Below are positions 25,555-34,113 of a stretch of DNA of 64,000 nt, one piece after another. The stretch's first letter is position 1. The number at the start of each line of letters is the position of its first letter. Source of the stretch: Clostridium sp. (GTDB lineage Bacteria > Bacillota > Clostridia > Clostridiales > Clostridiaceae); contig NZ_JAENWM010000001.1 in NCBI RefSeq assembly GCF_016650035.1, forward strand, positions 1 to 64,000, given 5' to 3'. Under the pieces are notes generated by a model. That model saw nothing but the letters and a program-made list of their open reading frames with translations, had not been told where the DNA came from and did not search any database. A program made the position numbers and the translations under genes.

Positions 25555-26835
25555 ATGAGTGATGAAAGTAAATGGAATCAGTTTAAAACTGTAGAAAATA
25601 GCGAAGTAAGTCATAAGAATAAAAAGGGCAAATGGATTATGTGGATTATAGTTTTAGTTTTAGTTACTAATTCTATAACGCTATTTGTTTCTACTCAAAT
25701 TTCCTTTAGAACTCCAAACGGAAATGTTCTAATGGGAAGAGAGGATTATGACGAAGTAACAAAATTCCGAAAATTGTTTTTAGTGAGAAATAAATTGTAT
25801 GAGCTTTATGATGGTGAAATTAGTGACGAGGTTTTAGTAGAAGGTGCTATAAAGGGTATGACTAATTCCTTAGAGGACCCTTATACAGTTTTTATGAACA
25901 AAGATGAGTTTACTGACTTTAATACTCAAACAGAAGGGGCTTACACAGGCCTTGGGCTGCAAGTAGGAGTTAAAGAAGATGATATAGTTGTAATTGCACC
26001 TTTTGATGCATCACCAGCTAAAAAAGCGGGAATACTTTCTGGAGATATTATTGAAAAGGTAAATGGAACAGATGTGTCTGGTAAAGAATTAGAAAAAGCT
26101 GTTTCAATGATGAAGGGTAAGGAAAATGAAGAAGTTACCTTAACTATTAGTAGAAAAGAAAAGGCTAGTTTTGATGTCAGCATGAAACGTGCTGTTATTG
26201 ATCTAATAACAGTTAAGGGTGAAATGTTAGAAGGTAATGTTGGATATATCCAGCTTACAATGTTTGATGAAAATACTACTGAAAATTTTAATATAAAATT
26301 GAAAGAATTGAAAAGCAAGGGTATGAAAAGCTTAATAGTAGATTTAAGAGGAAATCCAGGTGGTCTTTTAGATCAGGTTGTATCACTAACTTCTAATTTT
26401 GTTGAAAAAGGTAAGGTTTTAGTTTATACAGTAGATAAGAATAAGAAGAAAACTGAATATAAATCTGAGGGAGGCCTAGCTGTAGGCATGCCGTTAACGG
26501 TATTAACTGATGGAGGATCTGCAAGTGCTTCAGAAATATTTGCAGGAGCTATAAGGGACTACAAGGTTGGTACTTTAGTGGGAGAAAAAACCTTTGGTAA
26601 AGGTGTGGTTCAAACTATGCTTTACCAAAAGAGGGATGGTTTTGATGATGGTACTGCATTAAAAGTAACTATTTCAAAATACTATACTCCACTAGGGGAA
26701 AATATACATCATATTGGAATTAATCCAGAGGTTGAAGTTGTCTATCCAGAAGCACTTAAAGAAAAACCTTATGATAGAAGTGTGGATCCACAATTTAAAA
26801 AAGCTTTAGAACTAGCCAAGGATAAAGTTAAATAA
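25555..26835 (+). CDS. S41-family carboxy-terminal processing peptidase
   Basis: 426-residue membrane-anchored serine protease (CtpA/CtpB type). Cytosolic N-terminus, a single span at about 27-47, a helical N-terminal region, PDZ domain at about 115-200 (YTGLGLQVG ... GDIIEKVNG), then the S41 catalytic core with Ser in TDGGSASASE (322-326) and Lys349 in KTFGKG. Bacillus CtpB cleaves SpoIVFA during sporulation; the role here is not known. AGAGGGG precedes the ATG. The next gene has its own PDZ domain, the same order as Bacillus ctpB and minJ. Confidence 0.93.
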   Translation: MSDESKWNQFKTVENSEVSHKNKKGKWIMWIIVLVLVTNSITLFVSTQISFRTPNGNVLMGREDYDEVTKFRKLFLVRNKLYELYDGEISDEVLVEGAIKGMTNSLEDPYTVFMNKDEFTDFNTQTEGAYTGLGLQVGVKEDDIVVIAPFDASPAKKAGILSGDIIEKVNGTDVSGKELEKAVSMMKGKENEEVTLTISRKEKASFDVSMKRAVIDLITVKGEMLEGNVGYIQLTMFDENTTENFNIKLKELKSKGMKSLIVDLRGNPGGLLDQVVSLTSNFVEKGKVLVYTVDKNKKKTEYKSEGGLAVGMPLTVLTDGGSASASEIFAGAIRDYKVGTLVGEKTFGKGVVQTMLYQKRDGFDDGTALKVTISKYYTPLGENIHHIGINPEVEVVYPEALKEKPYDRSVDPQFKKALELAKDKVK

Positions 26836-26932
26836 TAATACAGGTATCTACCATTAATTTGGTAGATACTTGGTTTTTAAACACTTTTATTCAAGGCTTT
26901 TTTACTGTAGCATGAGAGGAGGATTTTAGGAC

Positions 26933-28222
26933 ATGGATATTGCAATACATACTTTAAGAGCAGTTGCAGCAGCAATTGTTGACCCTTCTAATGCACTTAT
27001 TATAATAATGATTTCACTCATTTTTTATAATAAAAACAAGAAAATAGTTGCGATGCAGAAAATGATAATGGGAGATAAATTAGATTCTCCTTTTGAGTTA
27101 ACTATATCTCAAATTGTAATAGGGATTTTTGCTGGAGCAATAGCTAGTCTGATGTTTACTTATTCAGGATTAGTTTTTGATGAAAATTCAAGTATTTATT
27201 TATTGTTTATGGTGTCCTTATTTTTCATGGCATTTAAGCCTAGATTTATATGCTTTTCTTATTCAGGTGCAGTACTAGGTATGGCCAGCCTTTTGTTTAA
27301 ATATGCAGCTGTTACTTTAAATATGCCTAAGCTTGATGTTATAAATATAGATATTCTGACGCTTATGACATTGGTGGGAATACTTCATATTATAGAGGGA
27401 AGTTTAGTAATGTTAGATGGCTCAAGAGGAGCTATTCCTGTTTTTACAAGTAGAGATAATAAAATCATTGGTGGTTTTGCTTTAAAAAGATATTGGGCAT
27501 TGCCTATTTCATTACTTATACTTTTAAGCGTAGCCACATCAGAGTCAATGACCGTACAAAACATAATGAGTACGGATTGGTCACATTTAATTAGAGGAGA
27601 TATTGCTTCAAAAATAATGAAAAATTCTGTCATAGCAACCATCGCACTGTATGGAGTTATAGCATACAGTAGCGTTACTTTTACTAAAAGCAAGAAAAAA
27701 AAGACTCTTGTTTCTGGAGTTTTAATAATAAGTTATGGTGTGATGCTATCAGCTGTGGCACAACTTGCAGCAATTAACGTGACTTTTCAGTTCTTTGTTT
27801 TGATATTTGCAGCAGTAGTTCATGAAGCAATGCTTAGACTGGAAAAATACATGGAGCTCACTTTTAAACCTAAATTCGTTAGCGATGAAGATGGAATAAT
27901 GGTGCTAGAAGTAGTTCCAAAATCTCCTGCATTTGATATGGGTATTCAAAGTGGAGATTTAATAGTGGAGCTTAATGAGAAAAAAATAGAGTCAGACGCA
28001 GAGATTCTAAGTGTAATAAAAGGAAATTTTAATTCTGTATCGTTTAAAATTAAAAAAGCTTCCGGAGGACTAAAAGATGTCAGTTATAGCAATATGAAGG
28101 GCAACAAAAGACTAGGAATGGTTGTTGTACCAAGGGAAGTTCCAAAAGATGCTGAAATAGTAAAGGTGGATGACAAAAGTTTTAAAGATGTGCTAGACAA
28201 AATGAAGGATAAAAATAAGTAA
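26933..28222 (+). CDS. MinJ-like PDZ membrane protein
   Basis: 429 residues with about seven to eight membrane helices in the first 300 residues, followed by a single cytosolic PDZ domain at about 320-400 (VLEVVPKSPAFDMGIQSGD). This is the architecture of Bacillus MinJ/YvjD, which links DivIVA to MinD at the septum. Order ftsE-ftsX-ctp-minJ supports the assignment, but sequence alone cannot prove a division role. GAGGAGGA lies upstream of the ATG. A 221-bp palindromic element begins 5 nt after its stop. Confidence 0.8.
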   Translation: MDIAIHTLRAVAAAIVDPSNALIIIMISLIFYNKNKKIVAMQKMIMGDKLDSPFELTISQIVIGIFAGAIASLMFTYSGLVFDENSSIYLLFMVSLFFMAFKPRFICFSYSGAVLGMASLLFKYAAVTLNMPKLDVINIDILTLMTLVGILHIIEGSLVMLDGSRGAIPVFTSRDNKIIGGFALKRYWALPISLLILLSVATSESMTVQNIMSTDWSHLIRGDIASKIMKNSVIATIALYGVIAYSSVTFTKSKKKKTLVSGVLIISYGVMLSAVAQLAAINVTFQFFVLIFAAVVHEAMLRLEKYMELTFKPKFVSDEDGIMVLEVVPKSPAFDMGIQSGDLIVELNEKKIESDAEILSVIKGNFNSVSFKIKKASGGLKDVSYSNMKGNKRLGMVVVPREVPKDAEIVKVDDKSFKDVLDKMKDKNK

Positions 28223-28226
28223 TCCA

Positions 28227-28447
28227 ATGAAGGTTCGGTATGTAGGATGTTCTGATATTAGATCATTCGTTAACAGAATCTAAGTTTACTCCATAAAAAA
28301 TCCCCTAACGCACTTATTCGACGTCCTGTCTCAGAAGTGCTAGCAGGCCGTCCTGGCCTGCTTACGGGGATTTTTTACTACGTAAACTAAGATTCTGTAA
28401 AACTCATTACATACTATCATCACATTCCTACATACTTTCACCTTCAT
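28227..28447. repeat. 221-bp palindromic element (MITE or structured RNA)
   Basis: A nested inverted repeat starting 5 nt after the MinJ-like stop. Outer arms ATGAAGGT / ACCTTCAT with imperfect inner pairing of GTATGTAGGA; middle arms ACAGAATCTAAGTTTAC / GTAAACTAAGATTCTGT (28273-28289, 28382-28398) with one mismatch; inner arms TAAAAAATCCCC / GGGGATTTTTTA, perfect. The core holds two more hairpins, GCACTT / AAGTGC and AGCAGGCC / GGCCTGCT. The remainder of the 28223-28759 gap contains no ORF. Confidence 0.7.
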
Positions 28448-28759
28448 AATCATAACTTATTTTGAATGTGCAGTAAGAGAACCCAATTTAAAAAAATAAG
28501 AATTAACGCATTCTACGCAATATATACTTTTGTTAGCAATCTCAAAGAAAAAACGTACAATTTCTAAATTTACAATAATTTATAGAGGATGAAGCAGTAC
28601 TATGCCGTCTAATTATTAAATTAATGATTTGATTATAAAAATATATGATATAATTATGCTATTATGTTGAGCGGCAGTCACAGGATAAGAGGACATTAAA
28701 TAAAATTGCAGCGTCAAAAGAAGTTAAATAATATTAATAAGAAAGATAGGTGAATTATT

Positions 28760-29506
28760 GTGAAATTAACTAGAACTTTTTTACTTGATTTAAAAGAAGT
28801 ACCAAACTCATTTTATTATGCTTTAAGGATTGAATTTCTATTTCATTCTAATAAATTAGAGGGTAGTACTTTTAATAGAGATACATTAAATCAGTTGGCA
28901 GATAAAAATATAGTTTCTGGTACTCATACCTGGGATGATGTTATAGAAACTAGAAACTCTTTAGATGTTTTTGATTTTATAATTGAAACATTAGATGAAC
29001 CATTATCTTTACAGTTAATTAGAGAATATCATCAATTATTAAAAAATGGTACTTCTGATGATAAAAAGGGGTTTTCAGGTAGATTAAAAAAAATTCCTAA
29101 TATGCTTAGTGGATTAGATGAAATAAAACTCGCAGAGCCACATGAAGTTGAACCTTTATTATTAGGACTTATTGAGAATTATAATACTAAAAAAGCTTTA
29201 AGTATTAATTTACATGATTTATGTTACTTTCATAGTAATTTTGAAAAAATACATCCATTCCAAGATGGTAATGGCAGAATAGGAAGGTTTCTTTTACTTA
29301 AACAATGTCTAGAAAATAATATTGATTTAATAGCTATTGATGAAAAATACAATACGGAATATAGGGGTGCGCTATATGAATCTCAATTAAAGGTCAATTA
29401 TGATAAACTTATTGAGATTTTTAAAAAATGTCAAGGGTATATAAAATCTAAAGAAGATATTATCGTTTCAAGCAATGAGGCATTAAAAAAATTAAAAAAT
29501 AAATAG
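28760..29506 (+). CDS. Fic-domain protein (class II, AMPylation)
   Basis: 248-residue Fic protein that transfers AMP (or another nucleotide) to Tyr/Ser/Thr side chains of a target. The catalytic loop HPFQDGNGRIGR (His165 to Arg176) is complete. The autoinhibitory helix motif S-x3-E-G is at residues 30-35 (SNKLEG), N-terminal, which makes it a class II Fic that needs no separate antitoxin. No extra HTH domain is visible. Start is GTG with only a modest ribosome site (AAAGATAGG). It sits in the accessory block between the MinJ-like gene and the uvr operon. The target is unknown. Confidence 0.9.
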   Translation: MKLTRTFLLDLKEVPNSFYYALRIEFLFHSNKLEGSTFNRDTLNQLADKNIVSGTHTWDDVIETRNSLDVFDFIIETLDEPLSLQLIREYHQLLKNGTSDDKKGFSGRLKKIPNMLSGLDEIKLAEPHEVEPLLLGLIENYNTKKALSINLHDLCYFHSNFEKIHPFQDGNGRIGRFLLLKQCLENNIDLIAIDEKYNTEYRGALYESQLKVNYDKLIEIFKKCQGYIKSKEDIIVSSNEALKKLKNK

Positions 29507-29514
29507 TATTAACA

Positions 29515-29658
29515 ATGGGTGGTGGCCTTTTAGTAGGAATGGCAATTGGTGCTATTACTGGTAATTATATGTGGGGAACTGCAGGAGCGTTTTTGGCGCT
29601 TGGATCTTCTTATGTTATTAAAGGAATCAAAGGGAAAAAAGAAAGAGATAAGCACTAA
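29515..29658 (+). CDS. Small Gly-rich membrane peptide or remnant
   Basis: 47 residues starting MGGGLLVGMAIGAITGNYMWG with Gly-x3-Gly spacing (glycine-zipper style) and a basic tail KGIKGKKERDKH. No good ribosome site lies upstream, and it starts 8 nt after the Fic stop, so it may be a fragment. The following 305 nt (29659-29963) hold a weak hairpin ending in a T-run (29680-29720 region), a run of eight G at 29856-29863 and a 28-codon frame without a ribosome site. Confidence 0.35.
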   Translation: MGGGLLVGMAIGAITGNYMWGTAGAFLALGSSYVIKGIKGKKERDKH

Positions 29659-29963
29659 GATAGGATGGAAATTCGTAAGAAAACGGGATTCTCGTAAAGG
29701 GGTAAACCGTTTTTTTTTTAATGTAATTAAAAATAGAATTAAATTCTTAAAAACAACAAATTTTTGGTATATTAGTGCTATAATGCTAAATACAACAACA
29801 TAATATTTACATTAGTATATTATGGATAGGATTTTAGCTGATGCTGGAATAAAAGGGGGGGGAGAGAGTAGACGCGCTAGATTAGGTATACAAGCAAAGG
29901 AATTATAAGTGTAATTGTAAAATAATGGATTAATTTATATTCTAAAATAATGGGGGTAAAAAT

Positions 29964-31130
29964 ATGAAAAAAAGAATAGCTTTTTTAGTAATGTTAATAA
30001 CAATTGCAAGTTCCCAAATTGCAGCTGCTGATACTGGAGTAGTTGCTGGGAGTGGATTACGGGTTAGACAAAATTCTTCTCTTTCTTCAACTATTTCAGG
30101 GTATCTTAATAAAGATACAAAAGTAGAGATACTTGGGAAACAAGGACAATTTTATAAAATAGCTTATAAAGGTAAGACAGGATACGTGCATAGTTCATAT
30201 ATAAATGTTGTGAAAAGTACAACTGCTGTTTCTGAAAGTGGAGATAGTGTACAAGCTTCGATATTAGAAAAACAGGGTGAAACAACAGCAGATTACTTAA
30301 ATGTAAGATCTGGAGCGGGATTATCTTATTCTGTTAATGGTGTTCTTAAACGTGGAAGTAAGGTTACAATATATGAAAAAACGAATGGTTTTTACAAGAT
30401 AATGTATAATGGCAAAACAAGCTATGTAAGTTCATTATATGTTGCGATTGTTGAATATAAGACTGTAACCGCAAGCAATAATAGTACAAGCACATCTATA
30501 AGTAGAGGCGCTGTGAGCACACCTCAAATAGAATCTACTGGGGTTGGTACTGTTACAGCATCTGATTTTTTAAATGTAAGAGGAACGGCTTCTATAAGCA
30601 ATAATATTCTGGGTAAAGTTTATCCGAATAATAAGGTGCTTATATATGGAACAGAAGGCTATTTCTATAAAATTAAGTATGCAAGTGGATGGGGATATAT
30701 ATATAAATCATATGTAAGCGTAGTTAATAATGCTAAACAAGCTAACACACAAATAACTGGTGATATGATAATAACATATGCTAGTAAGTTTTTAGGGATA
30801 CCTTACATATGGGGAGGTACAACGCCACTGGGATTTGATTGTTCAGGGTATGTACAGTATGTTTATAAAAACTTCGATATAAATTTGCCTAGAGTAACTA
30901 TGGATCAGGTAAATGTAGGAACTGCTGTTAATATAAATGATCTTCAAAAGGGAGATTTAATATATTTCAGAACGAATACATCTCAGCCTAGTCAAGTGTC
31001 TCATGTAGGAATATATATTGGAGATAATAAATTTATGCAGGCTCCGAAAACTGGAGATATTATAAGAATATCAGAACTTACTGGCTATTATAGAGATAAC
31101 TTTGTAATAGGTAGAAGAATGATAGATTAA
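29964..31130 (+). CDS. Secreted SH3b-NlpC/P60 cell-wall hydrolase
   Basis: 388-residue peptidoglycan hydrolase: signal peptide (1-22, AAADTG cleavage region), three bacterial SH3 domains (about 25-82, 107-165, 197-253, each with LRVRQ/LNVRSG-type starts), then an NlpC/P60 endopeptidase (270-388). Catalytic Cys293 is in FDCSGYVQYVY and the His is His347 in VSHVGIYIG. It should cut D-Glu-meso-Dap type links in stem peptides; hydrolases of this type are FtsEX clients in some Gram-positives (inference). GGGGGTAAAA precedes the ATG and a terminator follows the stop. Confidence 0.92.
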   Translation: MKKRIAFLVMLITIASSQIAAADTGVVAGSGLRVRQNSSLSSTISGYLNKDTKVEILGKQGQFYKIAYKGKTGYVHSSYINVVKSTTAVSESGDSVQASILEKQGETTADYLNVRSGAGLSYSVNGVLKRGSKVTIYEKTNGFYKIMYNGKTSYVSSLYVAIVEYKTVTASNNSTSTSISRGAVSTPQIESTGVGTVTASDFLNVRGTASISNNILGKVYPNNKVLIYGTEGYFYKIKYASGWGYIYKSYVSVVNNAKQANTQITGDMIITYASKFLGIPYIWGGTTPLGFDCSGYVQYVYKNFDINLPRVTMDQVNVGTAVNINDLQKGDLIYFRTNTSQPSQVSHVGIYIGDNKFMQAPKTGDIIRISELTGYYRDNFVIGRRMID

Positions 31131-31152
31131 GAAAGTTATTATATATGATTAT

Positions 31153-31188
31153 AAAAGGACAAGCCAAATTATGGACTTGTCCTTTTTT
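31153..31188 (+). terminator. Terminator after the NlpC/P60 gene
   Basis: Perfect 11-bp stem AAAAGGACAAG / CTTGTCCTTTT plus a T-run. Confidence 0.85.
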
Positions 31189-31398
31189 AATTTGAAGTAA
31201 ATTTATAGCTATATTACCTATTAGTTATAAAATGTTCACAATATTGACACCTAAACGAAACAATCCCATAGTATTATGAATTACATAAGTTAGTAATCTT
31301 CAAAACTGTATAGACCAAGTTATAAAGATTATAACTTAGAAAAAAATAAATTGAAATTATAATATAGCCTTTAAGGGCGGAAATGGAGACGAATTATT

Positions 31399-31839
31399 AT
31401 GGGAATTAAAGGAGAAAAAGTATCTAAGAAATCAGGTTTTTCAATTGTTTTGTTTATTGTTGCTTCAGTTGTAGCATTGGTTGGAGTTACATTATTAGTT
31501 AATAATATCTTATTGTATAGGAGTACTGTCACTCAAGCCTTAGCTGATGGGTATGATATTGTTACTATAAGAAAAGCATTATTAACATCTCAACTTCTAC
31601 CAGGAATAGTTGAACCAATTGGTATATATGGAGGTATTTCATTTGTTTTATTTGGTGTAGGTATAGTCAATAAAAAGATTGTAAAATTCTTAACCATGTT
31701 AAATGTAAATGAAGTCGAGGTAGGTAATGATACAATCGAAGAAAATATTGCAGAACAAAATGTTTGCGACTTAGAAAATACAGAAGTAACTGAAAACATA
31801 GAAACTGTAGAAACTATAGAAACTGTAGAAGTTCTATAA
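31399..31839 (+). CDS. Hypothetical two-span membrane protein with acidic repeat tail
   Basis: 146 residues: short basic N-terminus, hydrophobic helix at about 14-38, an extracellular loop of about 35 residues, second helix near 70-88, then an acidic cytosolic tail ending in tandem ETVETIETVE repeats. I do not recognise a family. The ATG at 31399 has little Shine-Dalgarno character (AATGGAGACG), so expression may be weak. It sits alone between two terminators and just before the uvrB promoter. Confidence 0.6.
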   Translation: MGIKGEKVSKKSGFSIVLFIVASVVALVGVTLLVNNILLYRSTVTQALADGYDIVTIRKALLTSQLLPGIVEPIGIYGGISFVLFGVGIVNKKIVKFLTMLNVNEVEVGNDTIEENIAEQNVCDLENTEVTENIETVETIETVEVL

Positions 31840-31863
31840 AAGTACAACAAAAGAAAAACATAA

Positions 31864-31903
31864 AGACTTGTCTTAGTAGTTATACTGAGGCAAGTTTTTT
31901 TTT
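31864..31903 (+). terminator. Terminator after the acidic-tail protein
   Basis: GACTTGTCTTAGTA / TACTGAGGCAAGT hairpin with G-U pairs, followed by nine T. Confidence 0.75.
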
Positions 31904-31978
31904 GAGGGTCAGAATATACTATTAAGGCTGTTAATGAATGATTTACATTAATTACTAGTGAATTTATCATAGAATATA

Positions 31979-32007
31979 TTGACATAATAAAGACTTATAG
32001 TTAGAAT
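31979..32007 (+). promoter_or_regulatory. Sigma-A promoter of uvrB
   Basis: -35 TTGACA (31979-31984), 17-bp spacer, -10 TAGAAT (32002-32007). The LexA box overlaps the expected start of transcription. Confidence 0.75.
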
Positions 32008-32016
32008 GTAAAGTGA

Positions 32017-32028
32017 GAACAAATGTTC
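32017..32028. promoter_or_regulatory. LexA (DinR) SOS box of uvrB
   Basis: GAAC-AAAT-GTTC fits the Gram-positive LexA consensus GAAC-N4-GTTC exactly. Its position about 10 nt after the -10 box is typical of a repressing operator. Confidence 0.8.
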
Positions 32029-32076
32029 CATATAAGATAGCGATTAATAATTATTATCGAACAAGGTGGTGATTTT

Positions 32077-34062
32077 GTGAATGAATTTAAACTGCATTCA
32101 AAGTTTAAACCTACTGGAGACCAACCGCAGGCGATTGATAGTCTAGTGCGTGGCATTGAGGAGGATAAAAAGTTTCAAACTCTTAAAGGAGTAACAGGGT
32201 CAGGTAAGACTTTTACCATGGCTAATATTATTGAGAGAGTTCAAAAGCCTACTTTGGTGCTTGCTCATAATAAGACTTTAGCGGCACAGCTTTGCTCAGA
32301 GTTCAGAGACTTTTTTCCGGACAATTGCGTTGAGTATTTTGTGTCTTATTACGATTATTATCAGCCTGAGGCTTATATTGCACAGACAGATACCTTCATA
32401 GAAAAAGATTCATCTATTAATGATGATATTGATAAATTAAGACATTCAGCTACCTCTGCGCTTCTAGAGCGTAATGATGTTATTGTTGTGGCTTCAGTTT
32501 CATGTATATATGGACTTGGAAACCCAGAAGAGTATAAAAAACTTACAGTTTCACTAAGGCAAGGTATGGAAAAGGATAGAAATGAAGTGTTAAGACAATT
32601 AGTAGATATACAGTATGAGAGAAATGACATTAATTTTATTCGTGGGACCTTTAGAGTAAGAGGTGATACTGTTGATATATTTCCAGCGTCTTCCAGTGGT
32701 GAAGGAGTTAGGGTGGAATTTTTTGGGGATGAAATAGATAAAATTAGATCTTTTAATTCGCTAACAGGAGAAATTATTGGATCTTTAAAGCATGTATCTA
32801 TTTTTCCAGCTTCCCATTTTGCTACTTCAAAGGAAAAATTAGAGCCTGCTATTGAACAAATAGAAGAGGAGTTAGAGATTCGGTTAAAAGAGCTTATATC
32901 ACAGGACAAATTACTAGAGGCACAAAGGCTTAAGCAAAGAACCAATTATGATATCGAAATGATAAGAGAGGTTGGCTACTGTAGTGGTATAGAAAACTAT
33001 TCTAGGATCCTAGATGGTAGGCCAAAAGGAACGGCACCTCAAACACTAATGCACTATTTCCCAAAAGATTACTTAATGTTTATAGATGAGAGCCATGTAA
33101 CTCTTCCACAGGTTAGAGCTATGTTTGGAGGAGATAAATCGAGAAAGACTAATTTAATTGAGTATGGGTTTAGACTTCCATCGGCTTATGATAATAGACC
33201 GCTGAACTTTCCAGAGTTTGAGCAGAGTTTAAACCAAACAGTTTTCGTAAGTGCTACCCCAAGTGTTTATGAATCAGAGCATAGTGAAAATGTAGCAGAA
33301 CAAGTAATAAGACCTACAGGCCTTCTAGATCCTGAAATAGCTATAAAGCCGGTTAAAGGTCAAATAGATGATTTGTATTCTAACATTCAGGACACAATAA
33401 AAAGAGGGTTTAGAGTTTTAGTTACAACTCTTACTAAAAAAATGTCAGAGGATTTAACTAAGTACTTTATGGAAATGGGAATGAAAATCGCCTACCTACA
33501 TTCGGATGTTGATACAATAGAAAGAATGAGAATTATCCAAGATTTAAGGCGTGGCACTTATGATGTGCTAGTAGGTATAAATCTTTTAAGAGAAGGATTA
33601 GATATCCCGGAAGTAGCTTTTGTTGCAATACTTGATGCAGATAAGGAAGGATTTTTGCGTTCTGAAACCTCATTAATTCAAACAATAGGAAGAGCTGCAA
33701 GAAATTCAGAGAGTAAAGTAATTATGTATGCAGATAGAATTACTAAGTCTATGGAGAAAGCTATTTTCGAGACTAATAGACGTAGAAAAATTCAAATGGA
33801 CTATAATGAAAAGAATGGTATTACACCAACTACTATTATGAAAGATATTAGGGAAGTGATTGGAGCTGTAACAGTTGCAGAGGATGAAGTGGTGTATGAA
33901 ACTCTTGAAGCTGCTATGGAAGCAAATTATGAGGAAACTAAAAAGTTAATGGATAGATATGAAAATGAGATGAAGCAGGCAGCTAAGGATTTACAGTTTG
34001 AGAGAGCTGCTGAGCTTAGGGATATAATATATAAACTCAAGAAGCAAATTAAAAATATTTAA
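32077..34062 (+). CDS. uvrB: Excinuclease ABC subunit B
   Basis: 661-residue helicase-like damage verifier of nucleotide excision repair. Walker [11 protein letters not shown] (about 38-47), the beta-hairpin [11 protein letters not shown] that clamps DNA, helicase motifs DESH and RAARN near the C-terminal half, and a C-terminal UVR coiled coil (about 620-655) that binds UvrC. Length is normal. GTG start with AAGGTGGTG upstream. Promoter and LexA box lie immediately before it; uvrA follows after 51 nt. Confidence 0.97.
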   Translation: MNEFKLHSKFKPTGDQPQAIDSLVRGIEEDKKFQTLKGVTGSGKTFTMANIIERVQKPTLVLAHNKTLAAQLCSEFRDFFPDNCVEYFVSYYDYYQPEAYIAQTDTFIEKDSSINDDIDKLRHSATSALLERNDVIVVASVSCIYGLGNPEEYKKLTVSLRQGMEKDRNEVLRQLVDIQYERNDINFIRGTFRVRGDTVDIFPASSSGEGVRVEFFGDEIDKIRSFNSLTGEIIGSLKHVSIFPASHFATSKEKLEPAIEQIEEELEIRLKELISQDKLLEAQRLKQRTNYDIEMIREVGYCSGIENYSRILDGRPKGTAPQTLMHYFPKDYLMFIDESHVTLPQVRAMFGGDKSRKTNLIEYGFRLPSAYDNRPLNFPEFEQSLNQTVFVSATPSVYESEHSENVAEQVIRPTGLLDPEIAIKPVKGQIDDLYSNIQDTIKRGFRVLVTTLTKKMSEDLTKYFMEMGMKIAYLHSDVDTIERMRIIQDLRRGTYDVLVGINLLREGLDIPEVAFVAILDADKEGFLRSETSLIQTIGRAARNSESKVIMYADRITKSMEKAIFETNRRRKIQMDYNEKNGITPTTIMKDIREVIGAVTVAEDEVVYETLEAAMEANYEETKKLMDRYENEMKQAAKDLQFERAAELRDIIYKLKKQIKNI

Positions 34063-34113
34063 ATACATTTCAACGCAATTCAGGGGATGGTTTAACACAC
34101 AAAGGAGAAGGTT

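Noticed and set aside
29822-29908. 28-codon frame with a run of eight G
   Set aside because: No ribosome site and no similarity that I can recognise; probably chance or a remnant.
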